DNA from: Bdellovibrionales bacterium
GTDB lineage: Bacteria; Bdellovibrionota; Bacteriovoracia; Bacteriovoracales; Bacteriovoracaceae
DNA length: 64,000 bases
Assembly: GCA_018646675.1 (NCBI GenBank)
Contig: JABGUH010000014.1
Span: forward strand, 62,001-126,000
Reading direction: 5' to 3'
The notes under the pieces are model-generated. The model had not been told where the DNA came from. It saw nothing but the letters and a program-made list of their open reading frames with translations, and did not search any database. Shown one piece after another: positions 43,702-52,600 of this stretch; within the stretch, counting starts at the first letter, position 1; the number at the start of each line of letters is the position of its first letter. The position numbers and the translations under genes were made by a program.

Positions 43702-43878
43702 TCAAGATATATAGTAACAAGTTCCCTTTCCCTGTCCTTCTTTTTTAATCAAACCGCCGGCCCTTGAGAGTTCTGTTTGTTCTAAAAGAAAAGCAATCTT
43801 GCACTTATTATTACTTTCAATGATTTGATAAATCTGTTTTTCATTAGCAACATCCGAAAAACATCCATATTTCGCATT
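43702..43878 (-). pseudogene. C-terminal gene remnant (winged-helix-like end)
   Basis: A frame with no start codon reads about 58 residues ending AFLLEQTELSRAGGLIKKEG then QGKGTCYYIS and TGA. This is the pattern of a C-terminal winged helix (G-x-I-x-R-x-G-x-G-x-G-T-x-Y) seen at the ends of Fic- and AAA-type proteins. The upstream part is missing, so a gene was probably cut when DNA was gained here. A TTTGGAC-ATTTG-GTCCAAA palindrome lies just right of it (43902-43920). Confidence 0.35.
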
Positions 43879-43989
43879 TTATGGCTATTTATGGATACGT
43901 TTTTGGACATTTGGTCCAAATGCGGTTCGCTAGAATCGCTAAATAGCAATAATTGCGAAACAATTACATAGGGTTAAGAGGTTTGGGTT

Positions 43990-44025
43990 TTTCATCATAC
44001 TTCATATTGTTTCATCTATTTCATC
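43990..44025 (+). repeat. TTTCATC repeats at the left end of the island
   Basis: TTTCATC occurs at 43990-43996, 44010-44016 and 44019-44025. The same heptamer is repeated three times at exact 10-bp steps in each 143-bp direct repeat. They could be binding sites for a recombination protein. Nothing else is seen in 43879-44102. Confidence 0.4.
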
Positions 44026-44102
44026 GGTTCAAGCGAACAATTTGTTGTGGCACTCCAGTCGCTTGCAATTGGGGCTGTTCGTACGAATACAGGGTTTTAG
44101 AT

Positions 44103-44131
44103 AAAAAAAGCCCCGCTATTGCGAGGCTTTG
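44103..44131 (-). terminator. Rho-independent terminator behind a tRNA-like fragment
   Basis: On the minus strand AGCCTCGC-AATA-GCGGGGCT forms an 8-bp stem followed by seven T (44109-44103). It ends no gene in the window and is best explained as the original terminator of a tRNA gene whose 3' end is at 44137. Confidence 0.7.
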
Positions 44132-44136
44132 AAAAT

Positions 44137-44154
44137 TGGTACTCCCAAGGGGAG
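44137..44154 (-). other. tRNA 3'-end-like fragment, candidate attachment site
   Basis: Minus strand TCCCCTTGGGAGTACCA reads as T-stem, acceptor strand, discriminator A and CCA. No T-loop or rest of a tRNA precedes it. Together with the terminator behind it, it looks like the 3' end left behind when an island inserted into a tRNA gene. Confidence 0.4.
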
Positions 44155-44171
44155 ACCGCATTGTTAACAAT

Positions 44172-44314
44172 TTAGCCCTGTAATATCGACATTTTAGCAA
44201 TAATATTCACAGCTTGCAGATCTTCTCTCTTCATTGGTTTTCATCAAATTTCATCAGTTTTCATCAAAAATTATGGGTAAAATTATGGGTAGTTTTTGAA
44301 AATCTGGGAGTGCC
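44172..44314 (+). repeat. 143-bp direct repeat, left copy
   Basis: Matches 47528-47670 in the same orientation at 132 of 143 positions with no gap. It contains three TTTCATC heptamers 10 bp apart (44239, 44249, 44259), two TATGGGTA boxes 12 bp apart and ends in GGGAGTGCC; a further GGGAGTGC follows at about 44322. The two copies enclose a four-gene cassette. Confidence 0.9.
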
Positions 44315-44365
44315 AAAAGATGGGAGTGCTCTTGTTACGAGAGAGTGTGTATTAAAAATGTGTAC

Positions 44366-44393
44366 TTTACATACACACGCCATGTGCTAGTAT
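44366..44393 (+). promoter_or_regulatory. Promoter TTTACA-16-TAGTAT of the RHH-nuclease pair
   Basis: TTTACA (44366-44371), a 16-bp spacer and TAGTAT (44388-44393). The expected start point is 44399-44400, on the ATG of the first gene, so the message may be leaderless. The inverted repeat ACATAC/GTATGT-like sequence around 44370 is not perfect. Confidence 0.4.
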
Positions 44394-44398
44394 TACTA

Positions 44399-44605
44399 AT
44401 GTCTAATTTAGAGGAAAAAGTACTTTCAAGATTGAATAGAAGGCCTGAGAAAAAGGAAAGGTACAATTTTACTCTTCAACCATCAGTAAAAAGAGCACTT
44501 GCCTCATGGTGCAAAGAAAAGGGGCATAAAGAATCTGCTGCTCTGGAGGCAATGTTGCTAGAAATGCTTCCAAATAAGTTTTTAAACAAGTATAAGGAGA
44601 AATGA
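44399..44605 (+). CDS. Small ribbon-helix-helix-like protein
   Basis: 68 residues. ERYNFTLQPSVKRALASWCK followed by KESAALEAMLLEMLP has the strand-helix-helix layout of RHH DNA-binding proteins found in antitoxins and plasmid regulators. The ATG at 44399 has no ribosome site and lies at the predicted transcription start; a frame extension upstream to 44345 is less likely. Its stop overlaps the next ATG (ATGA). It probably regulates the nuclease gene behind it, or acts as its antitoxin. Confidence 0.6.
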   Translation: MSNLEEKVLSRLNRRPEKKERYNFTLQPSVKRALASWCKEKGHKESAALEAMLLEMLPNKFLNKYKEK

Positions 44606-45294
44606 TAAAGATGTTCCCAACAGAAGATGACCTAGTATCTGCATTTAAACATAAGTCTAAAATGTTTCTACAAACAGTTTGTAATCGAAGCGTCTCGCGT
44701 CATTTTATTATTCCAGAGTTTGATAGTTATACCGGAGTTGCAGACTTGATTCTTGGAACATATCGACCTTATTTGTCAAAAAAAAACAATAGAGAGATAG
44801 TAAATCTCAATTGGTTGTTCCCTCTTACAAATTTTGAAGAAGGGCAGATCTTTACTGTTCAAGAGTTTATGGAAAAATACAACTTTTCTAAAAGTTCAGC
44901 ACGATTAAAGTTAAAGGAATATATTGATGCTGGTTTTTTGCAAAAACTTGATAATAGATCTTTTGAAGTAATTAGAAAATATAATCTAATCTGTGACGAA
45001 GTGATAGCAGTTGAGGCAAAGCTTAAAAATTGGAAAAGGGCATTAACACAGGCAATTAGATATAAGAAAATATCTGACTACTCTTTTGTACTGCTTGATG
45101 AATCCTATGCTTCTTCGGCATTGTCTAATATTGAGTTATTTAATCATCATAATATTGGACTAATCACAATGAATAAATCCAAGTTTGTCATTCATACTTC
45201 TCCAGAAAAGAAGAATATAAAAAAAGCAGAATACTTCATTAGAGTAAATGAGGCCGCTTATGGATATTTTTCTATGACTGAATGTGCCTCATAA
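44602..45294 (+). CDS. Predicted PD-(D/E)XK nuclease with a winged-helix insert
   Basis: 230 residues. EFDSYTGVADLIL gives the metal-binding Asp48, and VIAVEAKLKNWKRALTQAIR gives Glu138-x-Lys140 followed by the Q-x3-Y helix, the core of the PD-(D/E)XK fold. Between them residues about 75-118 look like a winged helix (FTVQEFMEKYNFSKSSARLK). The start overlaps the RHH stop; an ATG three codons later is an alternative because GGAG is only 2 bp before the first. Its 3' end overlaps the convergent 387-aa gene by 23 bp. Likely the effector of the pair. Confidence 0.6.
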   Translation: MIKMFPTEDDLVSAFKHKSKMFLQTVCNRSVSRHFIIPEFDSYTGVADLILGTYRPYLSKKNNREIVNLNWLFPLTNFEEGQIFTVQEFMEKYNFSKSSARLKLKEYIDAGFLQKLDNRSFEVIRKYNLICDEVIAVEAKLKNWKRALTQAIRYKKISDYSFVLLDESYASSALSNIELFNHHNIGLITMNKSKFVIHTSPEKKNIKKAEYFIRVNEAAYGYFSMTECAS

Positions 45295-46435
45295 CTCGGT
45301 TCCATACAGGTAGATGTTCTCCATCGCAGTTTTTGTCAAAGAAAATTACACCAGCTGATTTTATGTCACTATAAAGTTGTGAAGCAGAAGTAATCCTGTC
45401 TTGGACAGAAGAACGTCTCTCTGTGAGTGTTTTTCCTGCTAGGTCAGCAAGGTCTTCTGACATTATCTTGAAGTGATGTTTGTATAGTTCTGGTTTTGTG
45501 AAATGGGGTCTTCCTGTAGTAAGGATTGATTCCATGTAAGGTGTCGATGTGTATATTCTTTCCCAGACCTCTGGGAAATCATCCTTTATTTCAATGGCGG
45601 TATCATATCTCATCCAGTTTAATAGTTTCGGTAGGTATATTCTCGGGGCTGGGCCTCTCATGTTTGAATCATTATCCAAGAACTTATCAATTGAGAAATT
45701 TCTTGTATTTTCGTAGGCACCAACTGTAACTCCATATGGATCGATTGCTGAGAGTAGGATTGACTCAGTGTTGCAATAACCAATTATAACATTTAGACCT
45801 GCATCTTGAAGTTCTCTAACGAAATTTATGTGTGGCAATAAGTTGTTGTAATCGGTTATTTGTTTGGATGACTCCCCAATTTGATTTAATAGATAAACCC
45901 CGTGTATGTTTGGATATGAGGTTATCCAATTTAGGATTTGTGTCCTGTATTCAGAGTCAGTAACCATGCTAATTGTTAGTGGAAGTGTAATGAATATTTC
46001 TTTTTCTATTCCAGCCCTTGCAATCTCATTGATAAAAGGTTCCACCGAAAACACTTTTTGTTTTGCGATATAATCTGTAACAAGCTCGGGGTGGAAGCGT
46101 GCAGGAATAATTATTTTTTCAAAATTATTATCAACTTGAAATTTCAAACATCTTTCGGCTGCTTGATGGGCAAGAGACTCAAAATCAATTGTACTAAAGC
46201 CGTCTGTAATCACTTCAGGGAAGAAGTCATAGGTTTGAAGCTTTAATTTTTGAGAGTCAGGAACATAGAATTGTGGATCAAAGAGACTGCTTTCTTTAAT
46301 TGATGTTGCAACAGACTCTATTTTATTCTTCTTGTAATGAACTGGACTAAAGATAATTCCATCTCCGGCATGGTCTGAGCTTAAACTTTCAATGTTCCAA
46401 TTTGTGTTGTGTCCAGCTTGTTGATAAATTTTCAT
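45272..46435 (-). CDS. Unknown 387-residue protein coupled to a Ser/Thr kinase
   Basis: No signal peptide or membrane helix. Repeated strand-helix units (EKIIIPARFHPELVTDYIA; IEKEIFITLPLTISMVTDSE; HGVYLLNQIGESSKQITDYN; GLNVIIGYCNTESILLSAID) suggest an alpha/beta barrel, but I do not recognise the family. The C-terminal part is helical and charged, ending FDKNCDGEHLPVWNRVM. It starts one base after the kinase stop, so the two are translated together and the protein may be the kinase's substrate or partner. Confidence 0.6.
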   Translation of the reverse strand: MKIYQQAGHNTNWNIESLSSDHAGDGIIFSPVHYKKNKIESVATSIKESSLFDPQFYVPDSQKLKLQTYDFFPEVITDGFSTIDFESLAHQAAERCLKFQVDNNFEKIIIPARFHPELVTDYIAKQKVFSVEPFINEIARAGIEKEIFITLPLTISMVTDSEYRTQILNWITSYPNIHGVYLLNQIGESSKQITDYNNLLPHINFVRELQDAGLNVIIGYCNTESILLSAIDPYGVTVGAYENTRNFSIDKFLDNDSNMRGPAPRIYLPKLLNWMRYDTAIEIKDDFPEVWERIYTSTPYMESILTTGRPHFTKPELYKHHFKIMSEDLADLAGKTLTERRSSVQDRITSASQLYSDIKSAGVIFFDKNCDGEHLPVWNRVMRHIQS

Positions 46436-46436
46436 A

Positions 46437-47366
46437 TTAACCTCTCATTTCTTCAAGTTTATTCTTAATTTCTTGGTAATTTCTAAACCGTTTATAGGGT
46501 TGAGGACTCAGCAGTTTATGTACAAATGTTTGTAGTGATTCTGATAAGTTTGAGTTTAAGTCATTAATTTTCTTAATATTGTTGGCAACTAAGGATTTCA
46601 TATAATCCTCTATCCCAATATCTTGAATAGTTCCAAATGGAAATTCACCCGTAAGAATAAAATAGGATAATATTCCAATAGAGAATTGGTCTGACTTGTA
46701 TGTAACCTCTGTTTTACTGTTAAACAATTGCTCTGGGCTTGCAAACTGGGGAGTACATGGAGATGAGCTGAATGGGCTCGTAATAACTTGTGTTCCATCA
46801 CGCATACTTTTCGCTATTCCAAGGTCAATTACGACAGGAGAGAGGTCACTTCTTACCAGAATATTATCTGGTTTCAAATCTCTGTGAACAATCTTTTTCT
46901 CCCATAATAAATTAAGGGCTTCGAAAACATTCAGCAAATATTGAATTAAAGTATCTTCAGTTTTAAGACGAACTATGTAATCATTAATAGGAATATGTTC
47001 TATATATTCTTCTACAGTCACAAAAAATGGACGCAAGTTAAAGCTTAAAACTTCATTGATTTTCTCTCCCTGTGTCTTAGGGTCAAAATTATCAACAAAA
47101 TAATTTAAATCTTCATCTGTGATAAATTGCGAGTGAAGGGGTTTTGGGAAATATTTAGAATCAATTTCACTTAAAATTTTCAACTCTCTTTGAATTCTTG
47201 CAACATTTGATGGGTATACAGGGCATGTTTTTAAAACAAATTTAGCGGAAGGATCATTGTTATTAGATGCTAAATAGACAACTCTTTGTCCTGATTCAAC
47301 AATCTTGGAAGTGGCCAAGTATTCACAGCCTACGAACTTAAGTAATTCGTTAGTTATATCCATCAT
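46437..47366 (-). CDS. Cytosolic eukaryotic-type Ser/Thr protein kinase
   Basis: 309 residues, kinase domain only, no membrane helix or sensor. The beta-3 lysine is Lys46 (FVLKTCP), the catalytic loop HRDLKPDN lies at 161-168 and the metal-binding motif is DLG (181-183) in place of DFG, which is common in bacterial kinases. The activation segment has SSPCTPQFASPEQL. AGAGAG precedes the ATG at 47366. It is the first gene of a two-gene operon within the repeat-bounded cassette. Free-standing kinases of this type are known in phage defence, but this pairing is not one I know. Confidence 0.85.
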   Translation of the reverse strand: MMDITNELLKFVGCEYLATSKIVESGQRVVYLASNNNDPSAKFVLKTCPVYPSNVARIQRELKILSEIDSKYFPKPLHSQFITDEDLNYFVDNFDPKTQGEKINEVLSFNLRPFFVTVEEYIEHIPINDYIVRLKTEDTLIQYLLNVFEALNLLWEKKIVHRDLKPDNILVRSDLSPVVIDLGIAKSMRDGTQVITSPFSSSPCTPQFASPEQLFNSKTEVTYKSDQFSIGILSYFILTGEFPFGTIQDIGIEDYMKSLVANNIKKINDLNSNLSESLQTFVHKLLSPQPYKRFRNYQEIKNKLEEMRG

Positions 47367-47527
47367 TTTATATCTCTCTTATCCATAATATATTAATCAT
47401 CTTTTTCCATATTAGCTCGAATAACTACTACAAATTTCACCATCGGTATAATCCCGATAACCCAAACTTTGCTGAAACTTGAAATAAAGACGAAAAAAAA
47501 ACCAAGAAAATTACGGATTAGATCAAC

Positions 47528-47670
47528 TTAACCCTGTAATGTCGACATTTTAGCAATAATATTCACAGCTTGCAGATCTTCTCTCTTCCTTGGTTTTCAT
47601 CGAATTTCATCAGTTTTCATCAAATTTTATGGGTAAAATTATGGGTGGTTTCCGAAAAGTTGGGAGTGCC
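47528..47670 (+). repeat. 143-bp direct repeat, right copy
   Basis: Same orientation as 44172-44314, offset exactly 3356 bp, 11 mismatches. TTTCATC heptamers lie at 47595, 47605 and 47615. The 3213 bp between the copies hold the RHH, nuclease, unknown and kinase genes. Confidence 0.9.
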
Positions 47671-47696
47671 GTTCAATTAAAGGGTGAGTATCGCCT

Positions 47697-48137
47697 CTAA
47701 CTTAAAGATAGTAGTTCCTTGACTAGCTCGTGATAATGCTCAAATTTTGTTTTTACATCCAACTGCTTTTTTACTCGCACATCTGCCTCTAGGTCTACAT
47801 TTTCGTGAAATGTCTTATTTCTATATTTTTTAAGGAGGGCCACATCTTCTTCATTTAAGCCCTTAAGAAAGGACTCGGTACGAGAGTGATTCTTTTTGAT
47901 AGCATCTTTGAATTTAGATCTCTCAAAATGCTCGATGCATATATGGAAAAATGAAAAGAGTAGAGATATTCTGAGTTCAAATTCTATTTTTTGATCGGTG
48001 TCATATTTTGTAGAGTCCTCACCATTTTTCGATAGGAAATTGCAAAGGTCAGTTTCTAATGTTTTCAAGTGTTCTATTTCACCGAAAAAGGATGCTAGGG
48101 CATTAGTTTCTTTGTCGTTATACTCATCGGGGCCCAC
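47697..48137 (-). CDS. HEPN-like protein, possible RNase
   Basis: 146 residues, all helical. LLKKYRNKTFHENVD contains R106-N-x3-H111, the R-x4-H motif of HEPN ribonucleases, placed in the last third as is usual. HEPN proteins are RNA-cleaving toxins or abortive-infection effectors. The start is a GTG at 48137 right after the stop of the 85-residue gene, so the two are coupled like a toxin-antitoxin pair, although the partner is not a recognised MNT antitoxin. The motif is short, so the assignment is tentative. Confidence 0.45.
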   Translation of the reverse strand: MGPDEYNDKETNALASFFGEIEHLKTLETDLCNFLSKNGEDSTKYDTDQKIEFELRISLLFSFFHICIEHFERSKFKDAIKKNHSRTESFLKGLNEEDVALLKKYRNKTFHENVDLEADVRVKKQLDVKTKFEHYHELVKELLSLS

Positions 48138-48395
48138 CTAATACTTCCATGTGAATTCAGATACAGCGTTGTTGAGATACTTTTCAACACCACTAAAGTC
48201 TTGCCATCCTGAATATGAGAGAGTTGAGCCATCTTTGGGACAGACTCTAAATTTTTTACCAGTTCTATCTACCTGTACAGAGAATGGATCAGAAACATTA
48301 AACTCGCCTCCCCAGATCTCGACAGAGCAATTGTGCATGTCCTGTGGCGTGTACTTGTCCTTAAATTTGCACCAGTTTTTTACATGGATTTCCAT
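48138..48395 (-). CDS. Small protein coupled to the HEPN-like gene
   Basis: 85 residues, no signal peptide. It has five aromatic Trp residues and a beta-rich pattern (CSVEIWGGEFNVSDPFSVQV, then FRVCPKDGSTLSYSGWQDFS). GAGGAG lies upstream of the ATG at 48395. Its stop is followed without a gap by the GTG of the HEPN-like gene. It could be the antitoxin or a modulator; the family is unknown to me. Confidence 0.5.
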   Translation of the reverse strand: MEIHVKNWCKFKDKYTPQDMHNCSVEIWGGEFNVSDPFSVQVDRTGKKFRVCPKDGSTLSYSGWQDFSGVEKYLNNAVSEFTWKY

Positions 48396-48553
48396 GCTGA
48401 CTCCTCATTACTTTTTGATATTGTACCCTATCTGGTAGCGAGGTGGGACTGTCTTTCCTGTCTGGCTTATTTTTCCGGAAAACGATAAATCAATGTAATT
48501 TCTTTAGATTTCTTATGTCTTGCCGAATTAGAGGTATAGGAAAAGGATAATTT

Positions 48554-49573
48554 ATGACAGTGCTTTATGACCCACAAAGAAAGGGTGTTTTTCAATTATT
48601 TGAACATGCACTCGAAAGCGACTTTGAGAAAGTCGTTTGCAGTCTAGCGGAACAAATTTTTGGAGAGGACACTATATATATAGATGTAAAAAAAAGAGTA
48701 AAGAGTGGTGATATTATAACCATTCCTGATGGTTATCTATTGGATGCAACAGATCCTGATCAACCAACCCTTTATGTAATAGAAAATGAAATTGTTTCCC
48801 ATGATCCTTTTAAGCACATAGGTATTCAACTGTTAAAGTTTGCAACATCTTTTGATGAGGGAAAAACAACTATAAGAAATTTTTTAATGGAGGAAATAAC
48901 AAAGTCCAAAGACAGTATGGAACTTCTTGAAAAGTTTACTAAAAAATCTTCCTATAGAAATATTGATAATTTTCTAGATGCAGCGGTCCTTGGGACATTC
49001 AAGGCTCTTGTGGTTATTGATGAGGCGAGACCAGAGCTTCATCACGTTCTTGAGAAAATAAATGCTGATATATCTGTTCTTGAACTAAAAACATATGTTG
49101 ATGATCAAAATAACTTTATGTACGAGTTTGATACTCTTTATGACGAAATTGATGCAACCTCTTCTCCTGATGTGAAGCCAAAGAGTTTGTCTAAAGAGGA
49201 AATAACTAGGCGACGAGAAAGAAGAGCGAAGTGTGACACTATCGTTGTGCCTGCTCGAAAGGAAGGGTTCAACGAGGTTTTTCTAGGAGAGAACAGATGG
49301 TTTGCAATTCGAATTGGGGCTGCGATGAAGGACAAGATAAAGTACATTGCAGCCTATCAAATATCTCCAATTTGTGCGATTACACACATCGCTAAGATTA
49401 AAGAAATAAGACCCTACCAAGATACAGGCAAATATGAAGTTGTTTTTGATGGAGCTGCCGAGGAAATTACTCCAGTAAAGATTAGTAACCCGGCCCAAAG
49501 TCCACAGTGTCCAGTCTATGTTGAATATCAAAAAATCGATAGTGCAGATAGCGTGGATGATTTACTTAAGTAG
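48554..49573 (+). CDS. Predicted PD-(D/E)XK-type nuclease
   Basis: 339 residues. IPDGYLLD (Asp59), then LYVIENEIVSHD (Glu77-x-Glu79) and HIGIQLLKFATSF form a nuclease-like core; the usual Lys of ExK is replaced by Glu. The C-terminal part (about 215-320) contains RWFAIRIGAAMKDKIKYIAAYQ, resembling a small nucleic-acid or ligand-binding beta domain. AGGAAAAGG precedes the ATG. It stands 100 bp before the large methyltransferase gene in the same direction, and may belong to the same defence unit. Confidence 0.5.
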   Translation: MTVLYDPQRKGVFQLFEHALESDFEKVVCSLAEQIFGEDTIYIDVKKRVKSGDIITIPDGYLLDATDPDQPTLYVIENEIVSHDPFKHIGIQLLKFATSFDEGKTTIRNFLMEEITKSKDSMELLEKFTKKSSYRNIDNFLDAAVLGTFKALVVIDEARPELHHVLEKINADISVLELKTYVDDQNNFMYEFDTLYDEIDATSSPDVKPKSLSKEEITRRRERRAKCDTIVVPARKEGFNEVFLGENRWFAIRIGAAMKDKIKYIAAYQISPICAITHIAKIKEIRPYQDTGKYEVVFDGAAEEITPVKISNPAQSPQCPVYVEYQKIDSADSVDDLLK

Positions 49574-49674
49574 TTAAGGGTTGGGCAAAAACTCCTCCCT
49601 GTTATAGAGGTAGGGTGATGCATTATAATTAGTGGGTAGTAATTAGATTAACTGTTTAAAATTACAGGTGAGAA

Positions 49675-52600
49675 ATGGTTTCAAGTCCGTTAGGTGTAAA
49701 ACTGTCAGGTGCTTCTTGTGAAAAAGAAGTTGAAAATATTTGGAATAAAATCCTAGGAATCTCGGACAAGATTAAATATATCAAAAATTCTGATGGGGTA
49801 TGGAATGAGCGATTGTTCGAATATAAATTTGACGCTAATTTTTATACTAAGGGTGAATGGAGACATACTTCCTATAAAGCTCTTGCCCAGGCAATTTACT
49901 ACTTAAAAAGAATTTCTAATTTATCTATCGGAGATTTGAAAAGCTTACCCGAGGTCCTTGTTATCTTAGATCGCAACGGTGGTTTCATGGTTCCATCCCA
50001 ACAGGTGGAAAGAATTATTGGTGACGCAGAGGATGGCTTAACCGTTGATTGGATGAGGCCTGCATCTAGCCCAGATACTCATCTTGTGGATTGGCTTGAA
50101 GCAAACAAATATTTTGAAAATTTCGGAATTAGTTATTACCAGTTTTCTTCTGATCAGCATATTAATGAGTTTAAGCGAGCTGTACTTGAGGCAGAACATG
50201 AACCAGCTAAAATTGAAATCGATGAAGAAAACTTCATAGGAATATATACTCTCTGGAAACAACTTTTTTTAGGCACTGAGGATAACCCAAGACAAATTGC
50301 AGACAATTATGTATTGGATATAAATTTAAAATTTCAATTTGTAGGGGATACAAATATTCTTATTAACTTGGAAACTGATCGACGATGGGAAGTTCCGAGG
50401 CAATCTTATGAAGATTTTTGGAAATATTACAAAAGACCTCCTTCAGTAAGTGTTCAGCAATATATATTGGCACATAAAGATTGTCTTTATGATACAGAGA
50501 CGAGAAATGACACTGGAGACTTTTATACTCCGATTGAAGTCGCTAAATTGTCTAACAAATACATCGATAAGTTTGTTTCCTTGAATGAGCAAGTAAATGC
50601 TCTATGGTGGGATCCTGCCGCAGGGGGAGCAAACCTATTTATTCAGTCTCCTCGAAAAGAAAATGTTATTCTCAGCACACTTGAAAAACCTGATTATAGA
50701 ACACTTAAATCAATTACAGCTTTTGGTAAAAGTACAATTGAAAGATTTAATTTTTTAAAAGAGAAATTTCCAAAATCAATTGATAAGCAACTTAAGGATA
50801 CTAGGAAAAAACCGCTTATATTTTTACTTAATCCTCCGTTCAATGATCAGTCAGGACACTCTAAGGGAAAAGAAGAGAACCCTAATCAAATTGATGAATC
50901 ATTTATTAAAAGTGAAGACATTGGGCAGATCTCCCTAAGGACAATACGGGGTGCTTATGTTAAATTTTTATATAAAATCAATTCAATAATTGAAGAAGCT
51001 GAAAGAACTAATGCTTATGTTGGACTTTTTTCAAAAACAGCTTGGCTGACGGGGAGCGATTACAAACAATTTTTTGAGTATTGGCATAAAAGATATGAGT
51101 TTTGTAATGGATTCATCGTTTCGAGTGAAGTGTTTAGAGGTACGAAAGGCAATTGGCCAGTTATGTTTTCGTTATGGAAAAAGCGAGATCGTATTTTGGA
51201 GAAAGCACCGTCATGTCAGATAAAACTTGATATTTTCAACAAGAGTCTAGAGAAAATTGGAATTAAAAAATATCATGCCCCCAGTGACTGGCAAATCAGA
51301 CTCCAGGATACAATAGATAGAGAGTGTTTAAAAAAACTAAAGAAAAAGAAGTTTGTCCCATTAAAAAATGAATATCAAGTTTATGACTCGGGGAAAATTT
51401 ATTGTCAGCATTTACACGAAGGATCTTTTGGATACTTAAGGACAATATCAAATGATATACAAAATTCAGGTAGTGGATTAATTTTAATGTCTGCACCATA
51501 TGGTGGATCTAATGCTAATGGAGTAAGTGTTGTAAAGGAAAACTTTGAATCGGCTCTATTGGTTTATGGCCTTAGAAAGTCTGTCCCACAGGAATGGCAT
51601 AACGATAAAGACGAGTTTACGTTATCGAATGAATTAATCAAAAGTAGCAAGTTTGGTCAATTGAAGAGAAAGGCTGTCTTATGGTCTATTTTGGAAGGCG
51701 GTTACACATCAAGTCTTGGGAAAGTGAAGTGGGATGGAAGTTCATATGATGTAAGAAACGAATTTTTTGCGATGCCTTTATCAGAGTTAACTGAAATTAG
51801 TGGAATAGACTCATCTAAACTTCCAAGTGATGATACAGTCGCATCAAAATGGGTTGAAGAAAATAGGTCAAACTTCACACTGCTGGAACTTGAGTGTCTG
51901 AACGCTTACAAAACTTTAATGATATACACATATGAATCAGGGTTGCGTTTAAATGGAGATGTTAAGAGAAAGGTTATGATGCCAGATGCCAGTCCAAGAC
52001 AGATCATAAATGGAATTTATCGGCATTCAGAAAAGCTCTCACAAGAAAACAAGGGTGTACTGGAAACATATTTAAGATTGGTTAAAAAACTTCAGGATAA
52101 TTTGCGATCTCTCGTATATAGATATGACATTATTTCAGAAGCAATTTTCTTTCAAAGTGAAAGCAACCCTACTGGAACACCTCCAAAGAATGGAGATGTA
52201 TTGCCATTTACTCCGCAAACAAACTTTGACAAAGTTCTTGAAAAGAGGCTCGCTTTAACTAGTTATATCGTGTCCAATTTAAAAAGCGATCCCAATCTGG
52301 GAAGGGTTAAACTCGCAAAAATATTTTATATGTGTGATGTAATATCGACCCATGATTTCAGAACTAAATACCTTAGAGAAGCGAATGGTCCTCTTGATCA
52401 AGGACTTATATATAATAAGAAAAATGGGTACGAACGATTGTCTTCCACGTATCAAATCTTTCAAACGAAAGAGGAGAAAAAAGGGAGAGTTACTCGTTAT
52501 GCTTATATACCTGATGAAAACATTAGGCCCATGGTCGCTAGAGCAAGGACTCTTTTTGATAAAGACCTTGCATCATTTGATTGTATTATCAAAATATTTA

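Noticed and set aside
43902..43920. TTTGGAC-ATTTG-GTCCAAA compared with the 957-977 palindrome
   Set aside because: The shared TTGGAC core is short and the arms differ in length; a common regulator is not supported.
47400..47460. A minus-strand GTG frame of 15 codons resembling the start of a YciI-like protein
   Set aside because: Too short; it stops after 15 codons and no continuation was seen in other frames.
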